64,000 bases of DNA from Psychrobacter sp. UBA3962 (GCF_002385225.1 NZ_DGDC01000020.1:32112-96111); one strand, 5' to 3'; numbered from the stretch's first letter, positions 8,938 through 18,156 are shown. The notes: generated from the sequence alone by a model not told the origin. Program-made: numbers and translations.

Positions 8938-9936
8938 ATGCCACAGCTTAATGTCGATAATGTCAGTGATAAGATTAATGAATACCAGACCATAGCCTCT
9001 GCAGCCAATCAAATGATGCATGATTTTATGGTACGGCTGCCTTATTTTATGGTTGCTTTATCGGTGCTGTTGCTATTTTGGCTGCTGTCGATTTTATTCA
9101 AAAAGCTGGTGACTAAGCTGTTATCCAAGACGCACACCCACCGTAATTTGATCCGGGTGTTTCAGCGAATTGGCGGGGCATTGATTATCTTCGTGGGATT
9201 AATGGTGGCCATGGTAATCGCCATACCGGGCTTTACGCCCGCTAAATTAGTGGGCGCGTTGGGTATTGGCTCGGTGGCGATCGGCTTTGCGTTCAAAGAC
9301 ATTTTTCAGAACCTATTATCGGGGATCTTATTGCTGTTGTCTGAGCCCTTTCGTATAGGGGATCAGATTGTCTCAGGGGAGTATGAAGGGACTGTTGAGG
9401 ACATTAAGGTGCGTGCGACCACCATTCGAACTTATGACGGCCGGCAAGTGGTGATCCCCAACTCGCAACTCTATACCAGTGCGTTAACGGTGAATACCGC
9501 TTATAAGCGTCGCCGACTGGAGCTAACCATAGGTATCGGCTATGAAAATGATATTAATGAAGCCAAAGCGGAAATACTCAAAGCATTAAAACAGTCTGAG
9601 ACAGTGTCGAAACTGGCTGAACCCTCTGTGGTGGCTACAGAGTTTGGGGGCTCTAGTATTGATTTAAAAGTGCGTTGGTATATCGATGATGGGACGCAGG
9701 CCAATAAAGTCGCCTCAATTCACGAAGTCATTGTGCAAATAAAATCAAACCTAGATGCTGCAGGCATTAATATTCCTTTCCCAATACGTACTTTGGATTT
9801 TAGTGATGTCTCTGCCAAAGCGTTAGCCAACCATATTTTCCATCTGCAAAGTCAAACTGAGAAGTCTGCAGCCAATGCTCAAAGCCAATCTCAACCTGAA
9901 CTTCAAGCTAAGCCAAACCAAGCACCGCCGCAGTAA
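8938..9936 (+). CDS. MscS-family mechanosensitive ion channel
   Basis: This small-conductance mechanosensitive channel would release solutes from the inner membrane during osmotic downshock. The 332-residue protein has transmembrane stretches near 35-54 and 79-96. The pore-lining third helix (about 103-138) carries the alternating Gly/Ala pattern GALGIGSVAIGFAFKD. The cytoplasmic beta domain follows, with the family signature around FRIGDQI and the RTYDGRQVVIPNS strand. The C-terminal ~30 residues are Gln/Ala-rich and probably disordered. AGGAG precedes ATG 8938, and a two-way terminator separates it from the convergent cytochrome gene. Confidence 0.92.
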   Translation: MPQLNVDNVSDKINEYQTIASAANQMMHDFMVRLPYFMVALSVLLLFWLLSILFKKLVTKLLSKTHTHRNLIRVFQRIGGALIIFVGLMVAMVIAIPGFTPAKLVGALGIGSVAIGFAFKDIFQNLLSGILLLLSEPFRIGDQIVSGEYEGTVEDIKVRATTIRTYDGRQVVIPNSQLYTSALTVNTAYKRRRLELTIGIGYENDINEAKAEILKALKQSETVSKLAEPSVVATEFGGSSIDLKVRWYIDDGTQANKVASIHEVIVQIKSNLDAAGINIPFPIRTLDFSDVSAKALANHIFHLQSQTEKSAANAQSQSQPELQAKPNQAPPQ

Positions 9937-9972
9937 TGATTTTAATAAAAAATGTGGTCTCCCAAAACAAAA

Positions 9973-10000
9973 AAAGCCCTGATATTTTCAGGGCTCTTTT
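9973..10000. terminator. Bidirectional terminator between the MscS channel and cytochrome c' genes
   Basis: AGCCCTGA (9975-9982) pairs with TCAGGGCT (9988-9995) over a 5-base loop. A-rich sequence lies on the left and TTTT on the right, so it can serve both converging genes. Confidence 0.88.
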
Positions 10001-10019
10001 ACTAGAATCGATATAAGCA

Positions 10020-10469
10020 TTAATCGTTTGGTTTTTTGAAGTCTTCGTGGCAAGACTGACAGCCGTCACCCACAGGTTTTAAAGCAGGTAGGATTTCATC
10101 TAGAGTAGTGGCATTTTGTGCAGCTGTGTTTAATTCAGCAGTAACTTGTTGAAAGTTTTCAGCTTCCGCTTTGAATTCATCAGGATTTGACCAAACTGCT
10201 TCAGTAGCCCCGCCCAATTGATTTTGATCATTAAAATGAGTCCATGGCTTATTAGCAGACTCTGCTAAGAACTGAGCGTTTTCTTGGAACTTGGCCAGAT
10301 CAAAAGTATCTGGTGCTTCTGCCATACCGCCCATAACACCCATGGCATCTTTCCAGTCTTTCATTACGTCCTGGCGGGCGCTAACGTCTGGATTTGAGCC
10401 TCCTGAACAGGCCGCTAAGGTCAAAGTTAGGGGGAGGGCGGCTGTTAAAAACAGTGATTGAATTTTCAT
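10020..10469 (-). CDS. Lipid-anchored cytochrome c' (c556-type)
   Basis: The C-terminal haem motif CQSCH (Cys137, Cys140, His141) and the mostly helical character identify the cytochrome c'/c556 family, which carries a covalently bound haem in the periplasm. The N-terminus is a signal peptide ending in LTLAAC, a lipobox with Cys21 as the lipidated residue. The mature protein would therefore be membrane-anchored, whereas most relatives are soluble. Length (149) fits. AAGGA precedes the start. It lies downstream of ribA-hemF on the same strand after a 206-base gap. Its electron partners cannot be read from context. Confidence 0.85.
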   Translation of the reverse strand: MKIQSLFLTAALPLTLTLAACSGGSNPDVSARQDVMKDWKDAMGVMGGMAEAPDTFDLAKFQENAQFLAESANKPWTHFNDQNQLGGATEAVWSNPDEFKAEAENFQQVTAELNTAAQNATTLDEILPALKPVGDGCQSCHEDFKKPND

Positions 10470-10675
10470 AGCATTATCCTTGCTTTTATACTTATAAGAA
10501 AGTTAGTAGGTCAAAAAATTAATAGGTGCAAATGATTCAAAGACCAAAATGGTTAAAAAACAGATGTTTATCATTAACACCACAGGGGTTATTTGGTCAT
10601 ATTACCAAAAATATTTTAAATGTCACAATAGTAATGTGGCTATCTTGTTACTACTTAAAGTAATTATCCTTATCA

Positions 10676-11686
10676 TTAAGGCGCTTCTAAATTAAGCCAG
10701 TCACGTGGTTTTAGATAAAAATCAGTTAGCTCATACTCAGGAGTACCTGGCTCAGGCTCATAGCGATAATGCCATCCGGTTAGCGGAGGAAGGCTGACCA
10801 AGATGGACTCGATACGGCCATTACTTTGTAAACCAAATAAAGTACCCCGATCATAAACTAGGTTATATTCCACATAACGGCCACGGCGATATAGTTGGAA
10901 TTCTCGTTGCTGTTCGGTATAAGGCAAGTCTTTGCGTTTATTAAAAATAGGCAATACCGCCTGTAGATAGCCTTCACCGACCGCTTGCATGTGTTTAAAG
11001 CAGGTCTCAAAGTCCCAGCCACGACTTGAGGTATTCACATCATCATAAAACAGACCGCCCACGCCCCGCTGCTCATTGCGGTGGCGCAAATAGAAATAAT
11101 CGTCACACCACTTTTTGAATTCAGGATAAATCTCATCCCCAAATGGAGCAGATAGGTCATGACAAACCTGATGCCAGTGCACACAGTCTTCTAATACTGG
11201 ATAAAAAGGAGTCAAATCAAAACCCCCGCCAAACCACCAAATAGGATCTTCGCCTTCTTTTTCGGCCACAAACAAACGCACGTTGGCATGACTGGTCGGC
11301 ACATTAGGGTTACGAGGGTGCACCACTAAAGACACCCCCAAAGCTTGGGCTTTACGGCCCGCAATGTCAGGGTGACGCGCAGTGGCAGTCGCAGGTAAGT
11401 TGCTAATGTGGATGTGGCTAAACATTACCCCTGCTTTTTCAATAACTTTACCGTCTGCCATAACACATGAACGGCCACCGCCCCCTTCAGGGCGCTTCCA
11501 GTCATCGGGAGTGAACGTTGCTGTGCCAGCGCCTTCAGCCTCTTGCTGTTCCAAGGCTTGGCAGATATCCGCTTGTAATTGAACTAAAAAATCACGTACC
11601 CGCTGAACATCATGCGCAGTAGGGGTGCTGCTTTTATCAGAAGTATTTTGTGAAAGATTAGGGGTTCCGATAGAAGAAATAGTCAT
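10676..11686 (-). CDS. hemF: Oxygen-dependent coproporphyrinogen III oxidase
   Basis: HemF decarboxylates two propionates of coproporphyrinogen III to give protoporphyrinogen IX, using O2, in haem synthesis. The 336-residue product shows hallmark segments: VVHPRNPNVPTSHANVRLF with the catalytic histidine region, the WWFGGGFDLTPFYP block, and RGRYVEYNLVYDRGT near the C-terminus. It is somewhat longer than the 299-residue E. coli protein because of an N-terminal extension. It follows ribA by 52 bases on the same strand, so the two are probably co-transcribed. Confidence 0.96.
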   Translation of the reverse strand: MTISSIGTPNLSQNTSDKSSTPTAHDVQRVRDFLVQLQADICQALEQQEAEGAGTATFTPDDWKRPEGGGGRSCVMADGKVIEKAGVMFSHIHISNLPATATARHPDIAGRKAQALGVSLVVHPRNPNVPTSHANVRLFVAEKEGEDPIWWFGGGFDLTPFYPVLEDCVHWHQVCHDLSAPFGDEIYPEFKKWCDDYFYLRHRNEQRGVGGLFYDDVNTSSRGWDFETCFKHMQAVGEGYLQAVLPIFNKRKDLPYTEQQREFQLYRRGRYVEYNLVYDRGTLFGLQSNGRIESILVSLPPLTGWHYRYEPEPGTPEYELTDFYLKPRDWLNLEAP

Positions 11687-11738
11687 GCCGTACTCCGTTA
11701 AAAGATGAGTTCAGTGGGTAAAATAGAGAAGGCCAAAG

Positions 11739-12422
11739 TTATTGGTCTGAGGTGGGTTTGAAGACCAAAGAGGAGATGTCATTGGCCAAATGATGTCCCA
11801 TACGCTCACGCTTGGTGGCCAAATAATCCACATTAAAAGGATTAAGACCAACGACCAAAGGAATGCGCTCTACCACCTCAAAGCCTAAGTCCTCTAAATA
11901 ACTTAGCTTATCAGGGTTATTGGTCAACAGGCGTAGCTTACTAATTCCCACATGGTCTAACATAGGTTTGCACATCTCGTAAGTGCGGGCGTCTGCCGGT
12001 AAACCCAAAATCAAGTTGGCATCTAGAGTGTCATGGCCTTGGTCTTGTAAGGCGTAAGCACGAATTTTATTGGTCAGACCAATGCCTCGACCTTCTTGAC
12101 GCAAATACAAAATAGCGCCACAACCTTCTTGCTGTATGGCTTGCATTGTCGCATTAAGCTGTGGCCCACAATCACACTTCAATGAGGAAAAAGCGTCGCC
12201 AGTTAAACACTCTGAATGGATACGAACTAACGGCGCTGTTTGCTCAGCTGTTTTTTTTGCCGTGGGGTCTAAAGGCAGACCACAAGTCAGCATCACGTGC
12301 TCTTGATTCTCCTCGTTTTCAAAGACATGGATATCAAACTCTCCATGAACTGTGGGAAGTTTTGCCTTACTAACAAACTTATAAGGAGAGTGTGTTTTGG
12401 TTTCTGAAAATTGTTGAGACAT
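11739..12422 (-). CDS. ribA: GTP cyclohydrolase II
   Basis: RibA opens the imidazole ring of GTP, releasing formate and pyrophosphate, as the first step of riboflavin synthesis. Zinc ligands Cys72, Cys83 and Cys85 have the canonical 11/2 spacing (HSECLTGDAF...KCDCG), and RQEGRGIGL is the family's catalytic block. At 227 residues it is a stand-alone cyclohydrolase II without a fused RibB domain. No FMN riboswitch core was recognised upstream. hemF is 52 bases downstream on the same strand. Confidence 0.96.
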   Translation of the reverse strand: MSQQFSETKTHSPYKFVSKAKLPTVHGEFDIHVFENEENQEHVMLTCGLPLDPTAKKTAEQTAPLVRIHSECLTGDAFSSLKCDCGPQLNATMQAIQQEGCGAILYLRQEGRGIGLTNKIRAYALQDQGHDTLDANLILGLPADARTYEMCKPMLDHVGISKLRLLTNNPDKLSYLEDLGFEVVERIPLVVGLNPFNVDYLATKRERMGHHLANDISSLVFKPTSDQ

Positions 12423-13114
12423 TACAGACCTAAGGAGTCATATTCGTGAATAAGGGTGGGATTTAGGTTGGTATATCAATACAAACTAAGCGTCGGTGGC
12501 ATTTATTAGCCGGCCATACTTCATAGACCTTAGTGAAATACATAGAAATTTCACATAGCGAGTCCGATGAATAAAGCGTTAAATGAAAAAAAATGGTATT
12601 ATGCCATACTCTTAATCCCGATACAGTGTTTGCTTGACCTGGGCTTGGGTACCTGAGATAGGATAACCTTGCCTAAATGGGCCTAGCGTTCACTATAATA
12701 TAATTCTTTGGTTAAGACAGTATGGCGTATTATGGCCATTATAACTTATCATAGGGAAGTAAATGACGGCAGTTCACTAAATATCAAGTGGCAACAGAAC
12801 AGTACCTAGTAGCCTTAGGCGAAAATACTCAGTTGTCACCAGAAGATAATGACTGCTGCAATAAAGAATACTGGAACGGGTTTAATCTGTGCAGAAGATG
12901 CATAGGTCTGATAACTTAGCAATGTTCAGCAGTTAAACTGGGCAGTTGTCAAAAGACAGACACATTATTTTTACCCATATTCACCCATACTGATGCTTCG
13001 CTTATGGTTTTGGTAAAGTTTTACCTTGATATGAGCAAAAGATGATATTAAGCCAGTGCTAGTGGCTTGATACACAGCGTCTATATACTAAGATTAGTAG
13101 GTTTTTTAAGGTCT
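12423..13114. other. Gene-free gap between divergent ribA and dxs
   Basis: About 690 bases lack any coding region longer than a few dozen codons. The left part is AT-rich and would hold the ribA promoter. The centre (12669-12922) is self-complementary and is listed separately as a possible structured RNA. The right part presumably carries the dxs promoter; no clear -35/-10 pair was picked out there. Confidence 0.6.
12669..12922 (+). ncRNA. Candidate structured RNA (nested inverted repeats) between ribA and dxs
   Basis: Several helices nest in order. TTGCCTAA (12669-12676) pairs with TTAGCAA (12916-12922), GGCCTA (12680) with TAGGTC (12903), CAGTAT (12718) with ATACTG (12868), and GGCAGT (12768) with ACTGCT (12852). 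Inside these, GTGGCAAC (12788-12795) pairs with GTTGTCAC (12832-12839), then AGTA/TACT and CCTA/TAGG close a 7-base loop. ATGGC/GCCAT (12722-12739) is an alternative side hairpin. Overlapping TATAAT boxes at 12694-12704 could start an internal transcript. It lacks the RNase P core GAGGAAAGTCCG and the tmRNA 3' end. The strand is a guess, and it could instead be a dxs leader. Confidence 0.35.
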
Positions 13115-15223
13115 ATGCAGCAATATTCTAATTCAACTAAGCCCAAGCCTGCGCCCTCGCATCAAATGGACTCACCTTCGGTAAATAGCAGTGCTGATGT
13201 GGCGGTTTCTGAGGTTGCGGCTAATAAGCCAGCAGCCATGCGTCTTTTTAGTGAAATTCCTACTTCACGGCCTACTACTCCGTTATTAGACACAATAGAT
13301 TCACCTGCTGATTTAAAGCCCTTAAGCCAGGAGCAATTGCTGACCCTAGCTGATGAGCTGCGTGAGTACCTGCTTTATTCTGCAGGCCAAAGTGGCGGAC
13401 ATTTTGGTGCCAACTTAGGGGTGGTTGAACTAACGGTAGCTTTACATTACTTATTGGATACTCCTAACGACAAGTTAGTATGGGACGTGGGTCATCAAGC
13501 CTATGCTCATAAAGTGTTGACCGGTCGTCGTGACCGTTTATCGAGCATCCGCTCAAAACAAGGCCTTACTGCCTTCCCTGAGCGTCAAGAATCAGAATAC
13601 GACACTTTTGGGGTGGGACACTCGTCAACCTCTATCTCTGCCGGTCTTGGCATGAGCTTAGCTTTACGTCATTTAAAATCAGATGCCAAAGTGGCTTGTG
13701 TTATTGGCGATGGTGCCATGACGGGTGGTATGGCCTTTGAAGCTCTAAATGATGCGGTGCAACAAGATGCTGATTTACTGGTCGTGCTTAACGACAATGA
13801 CATGTCAATTTCATGCTCAATTGGCGGCTTTTCACGTCACCTAGCAATGCTGTGGGAATCGGGTTATCAAGTAGATATTACAGCGAAGGGTAAGCCAAAG
13901 CTGACCCATCGACCTGAGATGCCTTTGTCTGAGCGCCGGGCTCGCCATAGTGCTTTACGTGATATCCCAAAAGTAGCAGATAACCTATTTAAAGCCATTG
14001 GTTTTAGTTATTTTGGTCCCTTTGATGGCCATGACTTACCAGAGCTACTGAGAGTACTAGAACGTGCCAAAAACGTTTCTGGCCCAGTGTTAGTTCACGT
14101 ATACACTACCAAAGGCAAAGGTTTTATTCCTGCCGAAGGCGATCCGGTCACCTACCATGCCATTAGTAAACTGCCACAACCACAGCAGAGCAATGAGTCT
14201 ACCACTGCCGTTCAGCCTGCTGCCCCTAAGAAAAAGTATTCGCAAGTATTCGGCGAGTTTCTTTGTGATAAAGCCGCTGTCGATAATAAGTTAATTGCCA
14301 TTACTCCTGCTATGGAAGAGGGCTCAGGCATGACTGAATTTGCTAAGCAATATCCTGAGCAGTTCTATGACGTAGCAATCGCCGAACAGCATGCAGTGAC
14401 ATTAGCGGCCGGCATGGCCACATTAGATGTAAAACCTATCGTTGCTATTTACTCAACTTTCCTGCAGCGTGGTTATGATCAGCTGATTCATGACGTTGCT
14501 TTACAAAATTTGGATGTGACGTTCGGGATTGATAGGGCAGGTCTAGTTGGTGAAGATGGGGCCACCCATGCTGGCGTGTTTGATTTGGCTTATATGCGTT
14601 GTGTACCAAACTTAGTGATTGCCACGCCTAAAGATGAAAATGAGTGTTATCACTTATTAAACACTTGTTATGAATATAAAGGCGCGACAGCCGTACGTTA
14701 TCCTCGTGGTACAGGCCCTGGTGTCGAAATTACCAAGCCTGCGCAAAGCTATGAGGTGGGTAAAGCTGTGGTAGAAGCGGTTTATCAATCCCAAGATAGC
14801 GTTTCAAATAGTAACCCTTATAAACTGGCTCTATTGGCCTTTGGCCCAATGGTTGCCACTGCAGATGCTGCCGCAAAGGCGCTAATGGCAGATACTGATC
14901 TTGAAGGTCCTGTAGAAATTAGCGTGGTCAACATGCGCTGGGTAAAACCACTGGACACCCAGCTTATCGATGAGTTAATCGCTAAGGGCTATACCCATAT
15001 TGTCACTCTTGAAGAGCACGTGGTGATGGGCGGTGCAGGCAGTGCTGTCAATGAATACTTATTAAACCATATTTCAGGTATGAAGCAGCAGCTTGATATC
15101 AAAAATATTGGTATTGCTGATGAGTTTATCGCTCATGGTAGTCATGATGAGCAATTGGCAGATTGTGGCTTAGATGTGGCGGGCGTCACCTCGCAATTGC
15201 GCAGCTTATTCACAGTACAATAA
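13115..15223 (+). CDS. dxs: 1-deoxy-D-xylulose-5-phosphate synthase
   Basis: Dxs condenses pyruvate and glyceraldehyde-3-phosphate, using thiamine diphosphate, to start the MEP isoprenoid pathway. Visible hallmarks are the KLVWDVGHQAYAHK block, the cofactor motif GDGAMTGGMAFEALNDA, the transketolase-like central domain with AIAEQHAVTLAAGMA, and a C-terminal domain. The chosen ATG gives 702 residues against about 620-640 usual. The first ~45 are low-complexity, with family similarity starting near SEIPTSRPTTPLLD. A TTG at 13067 would add 16 residues and is less likely; a later start is also possible. suhB follows after 103 bases. Confidence 0.95.
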   Translation: MQQYSNSTKPKPAPSHQMDSPSVNSSADVAVSEVAANKPAAMRLFSEIPTSRPTTPLLDTIDSPADLKPLSQEQLLTLADELREYLLYSAGQSGGHFGANLGVVELTVALHYLLDTPNDKLVWDVGHQAYAHKVLTGRRDRLSSIRSKQGLTAFPERQESEYDTFGVGHSSTSISAGLGMSLALRHLKSDAKVACVIGDGAMTGGMAFEALNDAVQQDADLLVVLNDNDMSISCSIGGFSRHLAMLWESGYQVDITAKGKPKLTHRPEMPLSERRARHSALRDIPKVADNLFKAIGFSYFGPFDGHDLPELLRVLERAKNVSGPVLVHVYTTKGKGFIPAEGDPVTYHAISKLPQPQQSNESTTAVQPAAPKKKYSQVFGEFLCDKAAVDNKLIAITPAMEEGSGMTEFAKQYPEQFYDVAIAEQHAVTLAAGMATLDVKPIVAIYSTFLQRGYDQLIHDVALQNLDVTFGIDRAGLVGEDGATHAGVFDLAYMRCVPNLVIATPKDENECYHLLNTCYEYKGATAVRYPRGTGPGVEITKPAQSYEVGKAVVEAVYQSQDSVSNSNPYKLALLAFGPMVATADAAAKALMADTDLEGPVEISVVNMRWVKPLDTQLIDELIAKGYTHIVTLEEHVVMGGAGSAVNEYLLNHISGMKQQLDIKNIGIADEFIAHGSHDEQLADCGLDVAGVTSQLRSLFTVQ

Positions 15224-15326
15224 GTCAATCTTTTAAGTGACGACACTTATATCAATATATCAATTAACCTTGGCTGAAAATTTCAGCTAAGTTTTCAACC
15301 GCTTTAATAGAGCAAATAGGAAAATT

Positions 15327-16157
15327 ATGGAACCAATGGTCGTAATAGCAGCACGTGCTGCTGAAAAAGTCGGTGCGGAACTATTAAAAGCGCATCACAA
15401 CCGTCATAAAATCGAATTCGATACCGAATCAAAAGGTCTTGAAGGTCTTGTCACTAAGATTGACCGCTTTAGTGAAGAGTTGACGATTGAAACGTTGAAG
15501 TACAACTACCCAAATCACTCTTTTTTAGGGGAAGAGTTTGGCCTGCAAGAAGGTCAGGGCAGTGACTCAGAGTGGTGCTGGATTATTGATCCCTTGGATG
15601 GCACACAAAACTTTGTGCACGGGGTTCCCCACTTTTGTATCTCTATCGCAGTACAGCATAATGGGGTTACCCAGCATGGTGTGATTTATGACCCTGTGCG
15701 TGATGAGATGTTTTCTGCCAGCCGTGGTAAAGGCGCTCGTTTAAATCAGCGCCGCTTGCAAGTGAGCCAACGAAAAACGATTGAAGGTGGCTTATTCACT
15801 ACCGGTCATCCTCTTGAGCGTCAAGAAGGTGATAAAGTTGTTTCATATGCCAAAGAGCACTTTGCTACGCTACAAAAAATTGCTGAAGAAGGCGGCCAAG
15901 TACGTCGTTTAGGCTCAGCCGCTTTAGACTTAGCTTACGTAGCCGCAGGTCGTTTTGATGGTTATTTTGAGATGAAGCTTAAGCCTTGGGATATCGCCGC
16001 TGGTGAGCTAATCGTTAATGAAGCGCGTGGTGTGGTTGTGGATCATCATGGCGCTCATAACTCAATGCAAACCGGTTCTATCTTTGCTTGTAATGTAAAA
16101 CTGTTAAAACCATTAATGCAAATGGTTGTGCCTACGTGGGGTAATGCGGTTCGTTAA
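15327..16157 (+). CDS. suhB: Inositol-1-monophosphatase family protein SuhB
   Basis: SuhB-type phosphatases hydrolyse inositol monophosphate with Mg2+. In gammaproteobacteria the protein also joins the Nus factor antitermination complex on rRNA operons. The metal site motifs are visible: GEEFG, then WIIDPLDGTQNFVHG with catalytic Asp residues, and the C-terminal PWDIAAGELIVNEARG. Length (276) is close to the 267 of E. coli. AGGAA precedes ATG 15327. A strong terminator follows, consistent with a dxs-suhB end point. Confidence 0.94.
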   Translation: MEPMVVIAARAAEKVGAELLKAHHNRHKIEFDTESKGLEGLVTKIDRFSEELTIETLKYNYPNHSFLGEEFGLQEGQGSDSEWCWIIDPLDGTQNFVHGVPHFCISIAVQHNGVTQHGVIYDPVRDEMFSASRGKGARLNQRRLQVSQRKTIEGGLFTTGHPLERQEGDKVVSYAKEHFATLQKIAEEGGQVRRLGSAALDLAYVAAGRFDGYFEMKLKPWDIAAGELIVNEARGVVVDHHGAHNSMQTGSIFACNVKLLKPLMQMVVPTWGNAVR

Positions 16158-16176
16158 TATCAATAATTAATCTGAT

Positions 16177-16214
16177 AAAAGCCCATAGATCATTATGATT
16201 TATGGGCTTTTTTT
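16177..16214 (+). terminator. Intrinsic terminator after suhB
   Basis: AAAAGCCCATAGATCA pairs with TGATTTATGGGCTTT with one wobble pair over a 3-base loop. A run of T follows. Confidence 0.92.
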
Positions 16215-16287
16215 GAACTAATAAATTTGGTTTATAACGGTTAAAATAGCTATTTGTATAGATGAAATATAATAATTGGGATAAGCC

Positions 16288-16938
16288 ATGAAAAAGCCAA
16301 TAATGAGTGCCCTAGCTGCCTGCCTACTTTTAATCGTAGGCTGTAATGCAGAGTCGGAAAAGGCCGAACCTAAAGCGGCTGTAACTAATACAGAAGATGT
16401 GGTGCCTATTGGTAATACTCAGACCCCGAATCATGGGCAAGCTGCCAAGTTGATTAAAAAGCCAAACTTTGACATTAAGATTGAAGATTATGGCAATAAG
16501 GTCAATGAGTTACTGGCCAATACTGAATTTGCGACTATGACCCTGACAGAAGTAGTAGAAGGAGACTCAGGTGATGCTTTTATTATAGATTATCCGCATC
16601 ACATAAGCCTTACCGGTGAGGTGAATGAGTCTGGAGTGTTAGAAGCGTTAATTTACACCATGCCCTCCAATGAACAGTTAGAAAAATCGGGTGCTAAATT
16701 ATCGCAGTTAGTGACAGCTTCCATGTTGGCGTTAAATCCTGAGCTGTCACCATCAGAAGCCAAGCCCAAAGTAGCAGAGTTACTAGATCAAGCTTTCTCT
16801 AATTATATTTTGCAAAAGACCCAGCAACGAGCCATAGGAGTCGTTGGAGAAGGAGTGTATGTTTGTGAAATCTCTGAAATGGGCGTAAGGCTATTAATTG
16901 AGCCGGCTGAAGGCAGTCGTTTTATTAATAAGGAATAA
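16288..16938 (+). CDS. Predicted lipoprotein of unknown function
   Basis: I do not recognise this family. A signal peptide (KKPIMSALAACLLLIVGC) ends in a lipobox with Cys19 as the lipidation site, then a charged, low-complexity linker to about residue 50. The rest looks folded: EFATMTLTEVVEGDSGDAF is followed by mixed strands and helices. There are 216 residues and no recognisable catalytic motif. It is bounded by terminators on both sides, so it is monocistronic. An envelope location is predicted; function is unknown. Confidence 0.8.
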   Translation: MKKPIMSALAACLLLIVGCNAESEKAEPKAAVTNTEDVVPIGNTQTPNHGQAAKLIKKPNFDIKIEDYGNKVNELLANTEFATMTLTEVVEGDSGDAFIIDYPHHISLTGEVNESGVLEALIYTMPSNEQLEKSGAKLSQLVTASMLALNPELSPSEAKPKVAELLDQAFSNYILQKTQQRAIGVVGEGVYVCEISEMGVRLLIEPAEGSRFINKE

Positions 16939-16975
16939 GATAAGCAATAAAGATAATTAAAAAAAATTAGACAAT

Positions 16976-17015
16976 AAAAAAGTGGGTGGCGTTGGAAAAC
17001 GCCACCCACTTTTTT
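16976..17015. terminator. Strong bidirectional terminator between the lipoprotein gene and purU
   Basis: A perfect 18-base stem (arms at 16976-16993 and 16998-17015) closes over GGAA. Its A-run and T-run lie on opposite sides, so it can end both convergent transcripts. Confidence 0.95.
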
Positions 17016-17034
17016 AGCTATTCTTTTATTAATA

Positions 17035-17925
17035 TCAGTTAAATACAACGGTCTTATTACCGGCCACAATAACCCGGTTTTGCACATGCCAGTTGACAGC
17101 GCGTGCTAAGACATTGCGTTCAACATCACGGCCAATAGCGCGTAGCTCAGTTACCCCTTGACGGTGGGTTACACGGTGCACATCTTGCTCAATAATAGGC
17201 CCTTGATCTAAGTCAGCAGTCACGTAGTGAGCTGTAGCACCGATTAACTTAACGCCTTTATCGAAGGCCTGACGGTAGGGGTCAGCACCAACGAATGCAG
17301 GCAAGAACGAATGGTGGATATTAATAATTTTCATTGGCCAACGGCTGACAAAGTCTTCTGATAAGATTTGCATATAACGAGCCAATACTAAAAGATCATT
17401 ACCGGCCATAATTTGATGGATTTTTTCCTCAGCTTCTGCCTTAGTGTCTTTAGTAACAGGAACATGATGAAAAGGAATGCCAAAGTTTTCGACCGCTTGG
17501 CGTAGATCATTGTGGTTGCTCACTACACAGGTAATATCACAGTCTAATAGACCACGTTGATGACGCCATAACAAGTCGAGTAAGGCATGATCAAATTTAG
17601 ACACCAAAATACCCACTTTGGTTTTAATTGCATTGTTATGTAGGCGCCATTCCATTTCATAACGCTTAGCAACCGTGTGCTCAAAGCTGGCTTCAAAGTT
17701 ATCAATAATTTCACTAAGACCTGCCAATGCAAATTCTAGACGCATGAAGTATTGCCCCCCTTCATGGGCGGTTGAATACTGATCTAAGGTAATAATATTC
17801 GCGCCATAGCGATGAATAAACTCAGAAACAGCTTGGACGATACCAGCTTGGTCTTTACACTTAATTAATAAGGTAGCGGTATCAATGGCAGGGTCAGTAA
17901 TTGGGGCTTTAGTATCTTTTGACAT
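17035..17925 (-). CDS. purU: Formyltetrahydrofolate deformylase
   Basis: PurU hydrolyses 10-formyl-THF to THF and formate, balancing one-carbon pools and feeding formate to PurT. An N-terminal ACT domain (about residues 15-95) precedes the formyltransferase-like domain. The catalytic Asn-His-Asp set is in INIHHSFLPAF and HYVTADLDQGPIIEQD. The 296 residues fit the family (280 in E. coli). It is bracketed by terminators on both sides and transcribed alone. Confidence 0.96.
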   Translation of the reverse strand: MSKDTKAPITDPAIDTATLLIKCKDQAGIVQAVSEFIHRYGANIITLDQYSTAHEGGQYFMRLEFALAGLSEIIDNFEASFEHTVAKRYEMEWRLHNNAIKTKVGILVSKFDHALLDLLWRHQRGLLDCDITCVVSNHNDLRQAVENFGIPFHHVPVTKDTKAEAEEKIHQIMAGNDLLVLARYMQILSEDFVSRWPMKIINIHHSFLPAFVGADPYRQAFDKGVKLIGATAHYVTADLDQGPIIEQDVHRVTHRQGVTELRAIGRDVERNVLARAVNWHVQNRVIVAGNKTVVFN

Positions 17926-18121
17926 AAAAACTCACTAAATAATAAGATGAAAAAAAGCAGGCAAGACAGTCATTGACTGCCAGCCTGTTCTAAAAAGTAA
18001 GTATTAAAATATAGAGCATATTAAAAATATTTGCTGTTAAAGCCTATTATAACAGTTACTGACAGGGGTAAAGTTGACAATAAATCAACTCATTAATAGG
18101 TTTGTTTAACCCTATATAATC

Positions 18122-18156
18122 AAATAACCCACTCGCACTGAGTGGGTTATTTATTT
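18122..18156. terminator. Bidirectional terminator-like hairpin upstream of purU, downstream of the excalibur gene
   Basis: AAATAACCCACTC pairs perfectly with GAGTGGGTTATTT over a 5-base loop, with AT-rich flanks. It lies about 30 bases beyond the stop of the excalibur-domain gene on the minus strand and most likely terminates it. Confidence 0.85.

Noticed and set aside
12631..12690. Possible TPP riboswitch (ACCTGAGAT string) upstream of dxs
   Set aside because: Only the CTGAGA fragment is present; the second conserved TPP segment (ACCTGATCTGG-like) and the required pairing were not found.
12669..12922. RNase P RNA or tmRNA in the ribA-dxs gap
   Set aside because: The invariant RNase P core GAGGAAAGTCCG and the tmRNA T-arm/CCA end are absent. 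A diverged 6S RNA cannot be excluded but no signature was recognised.
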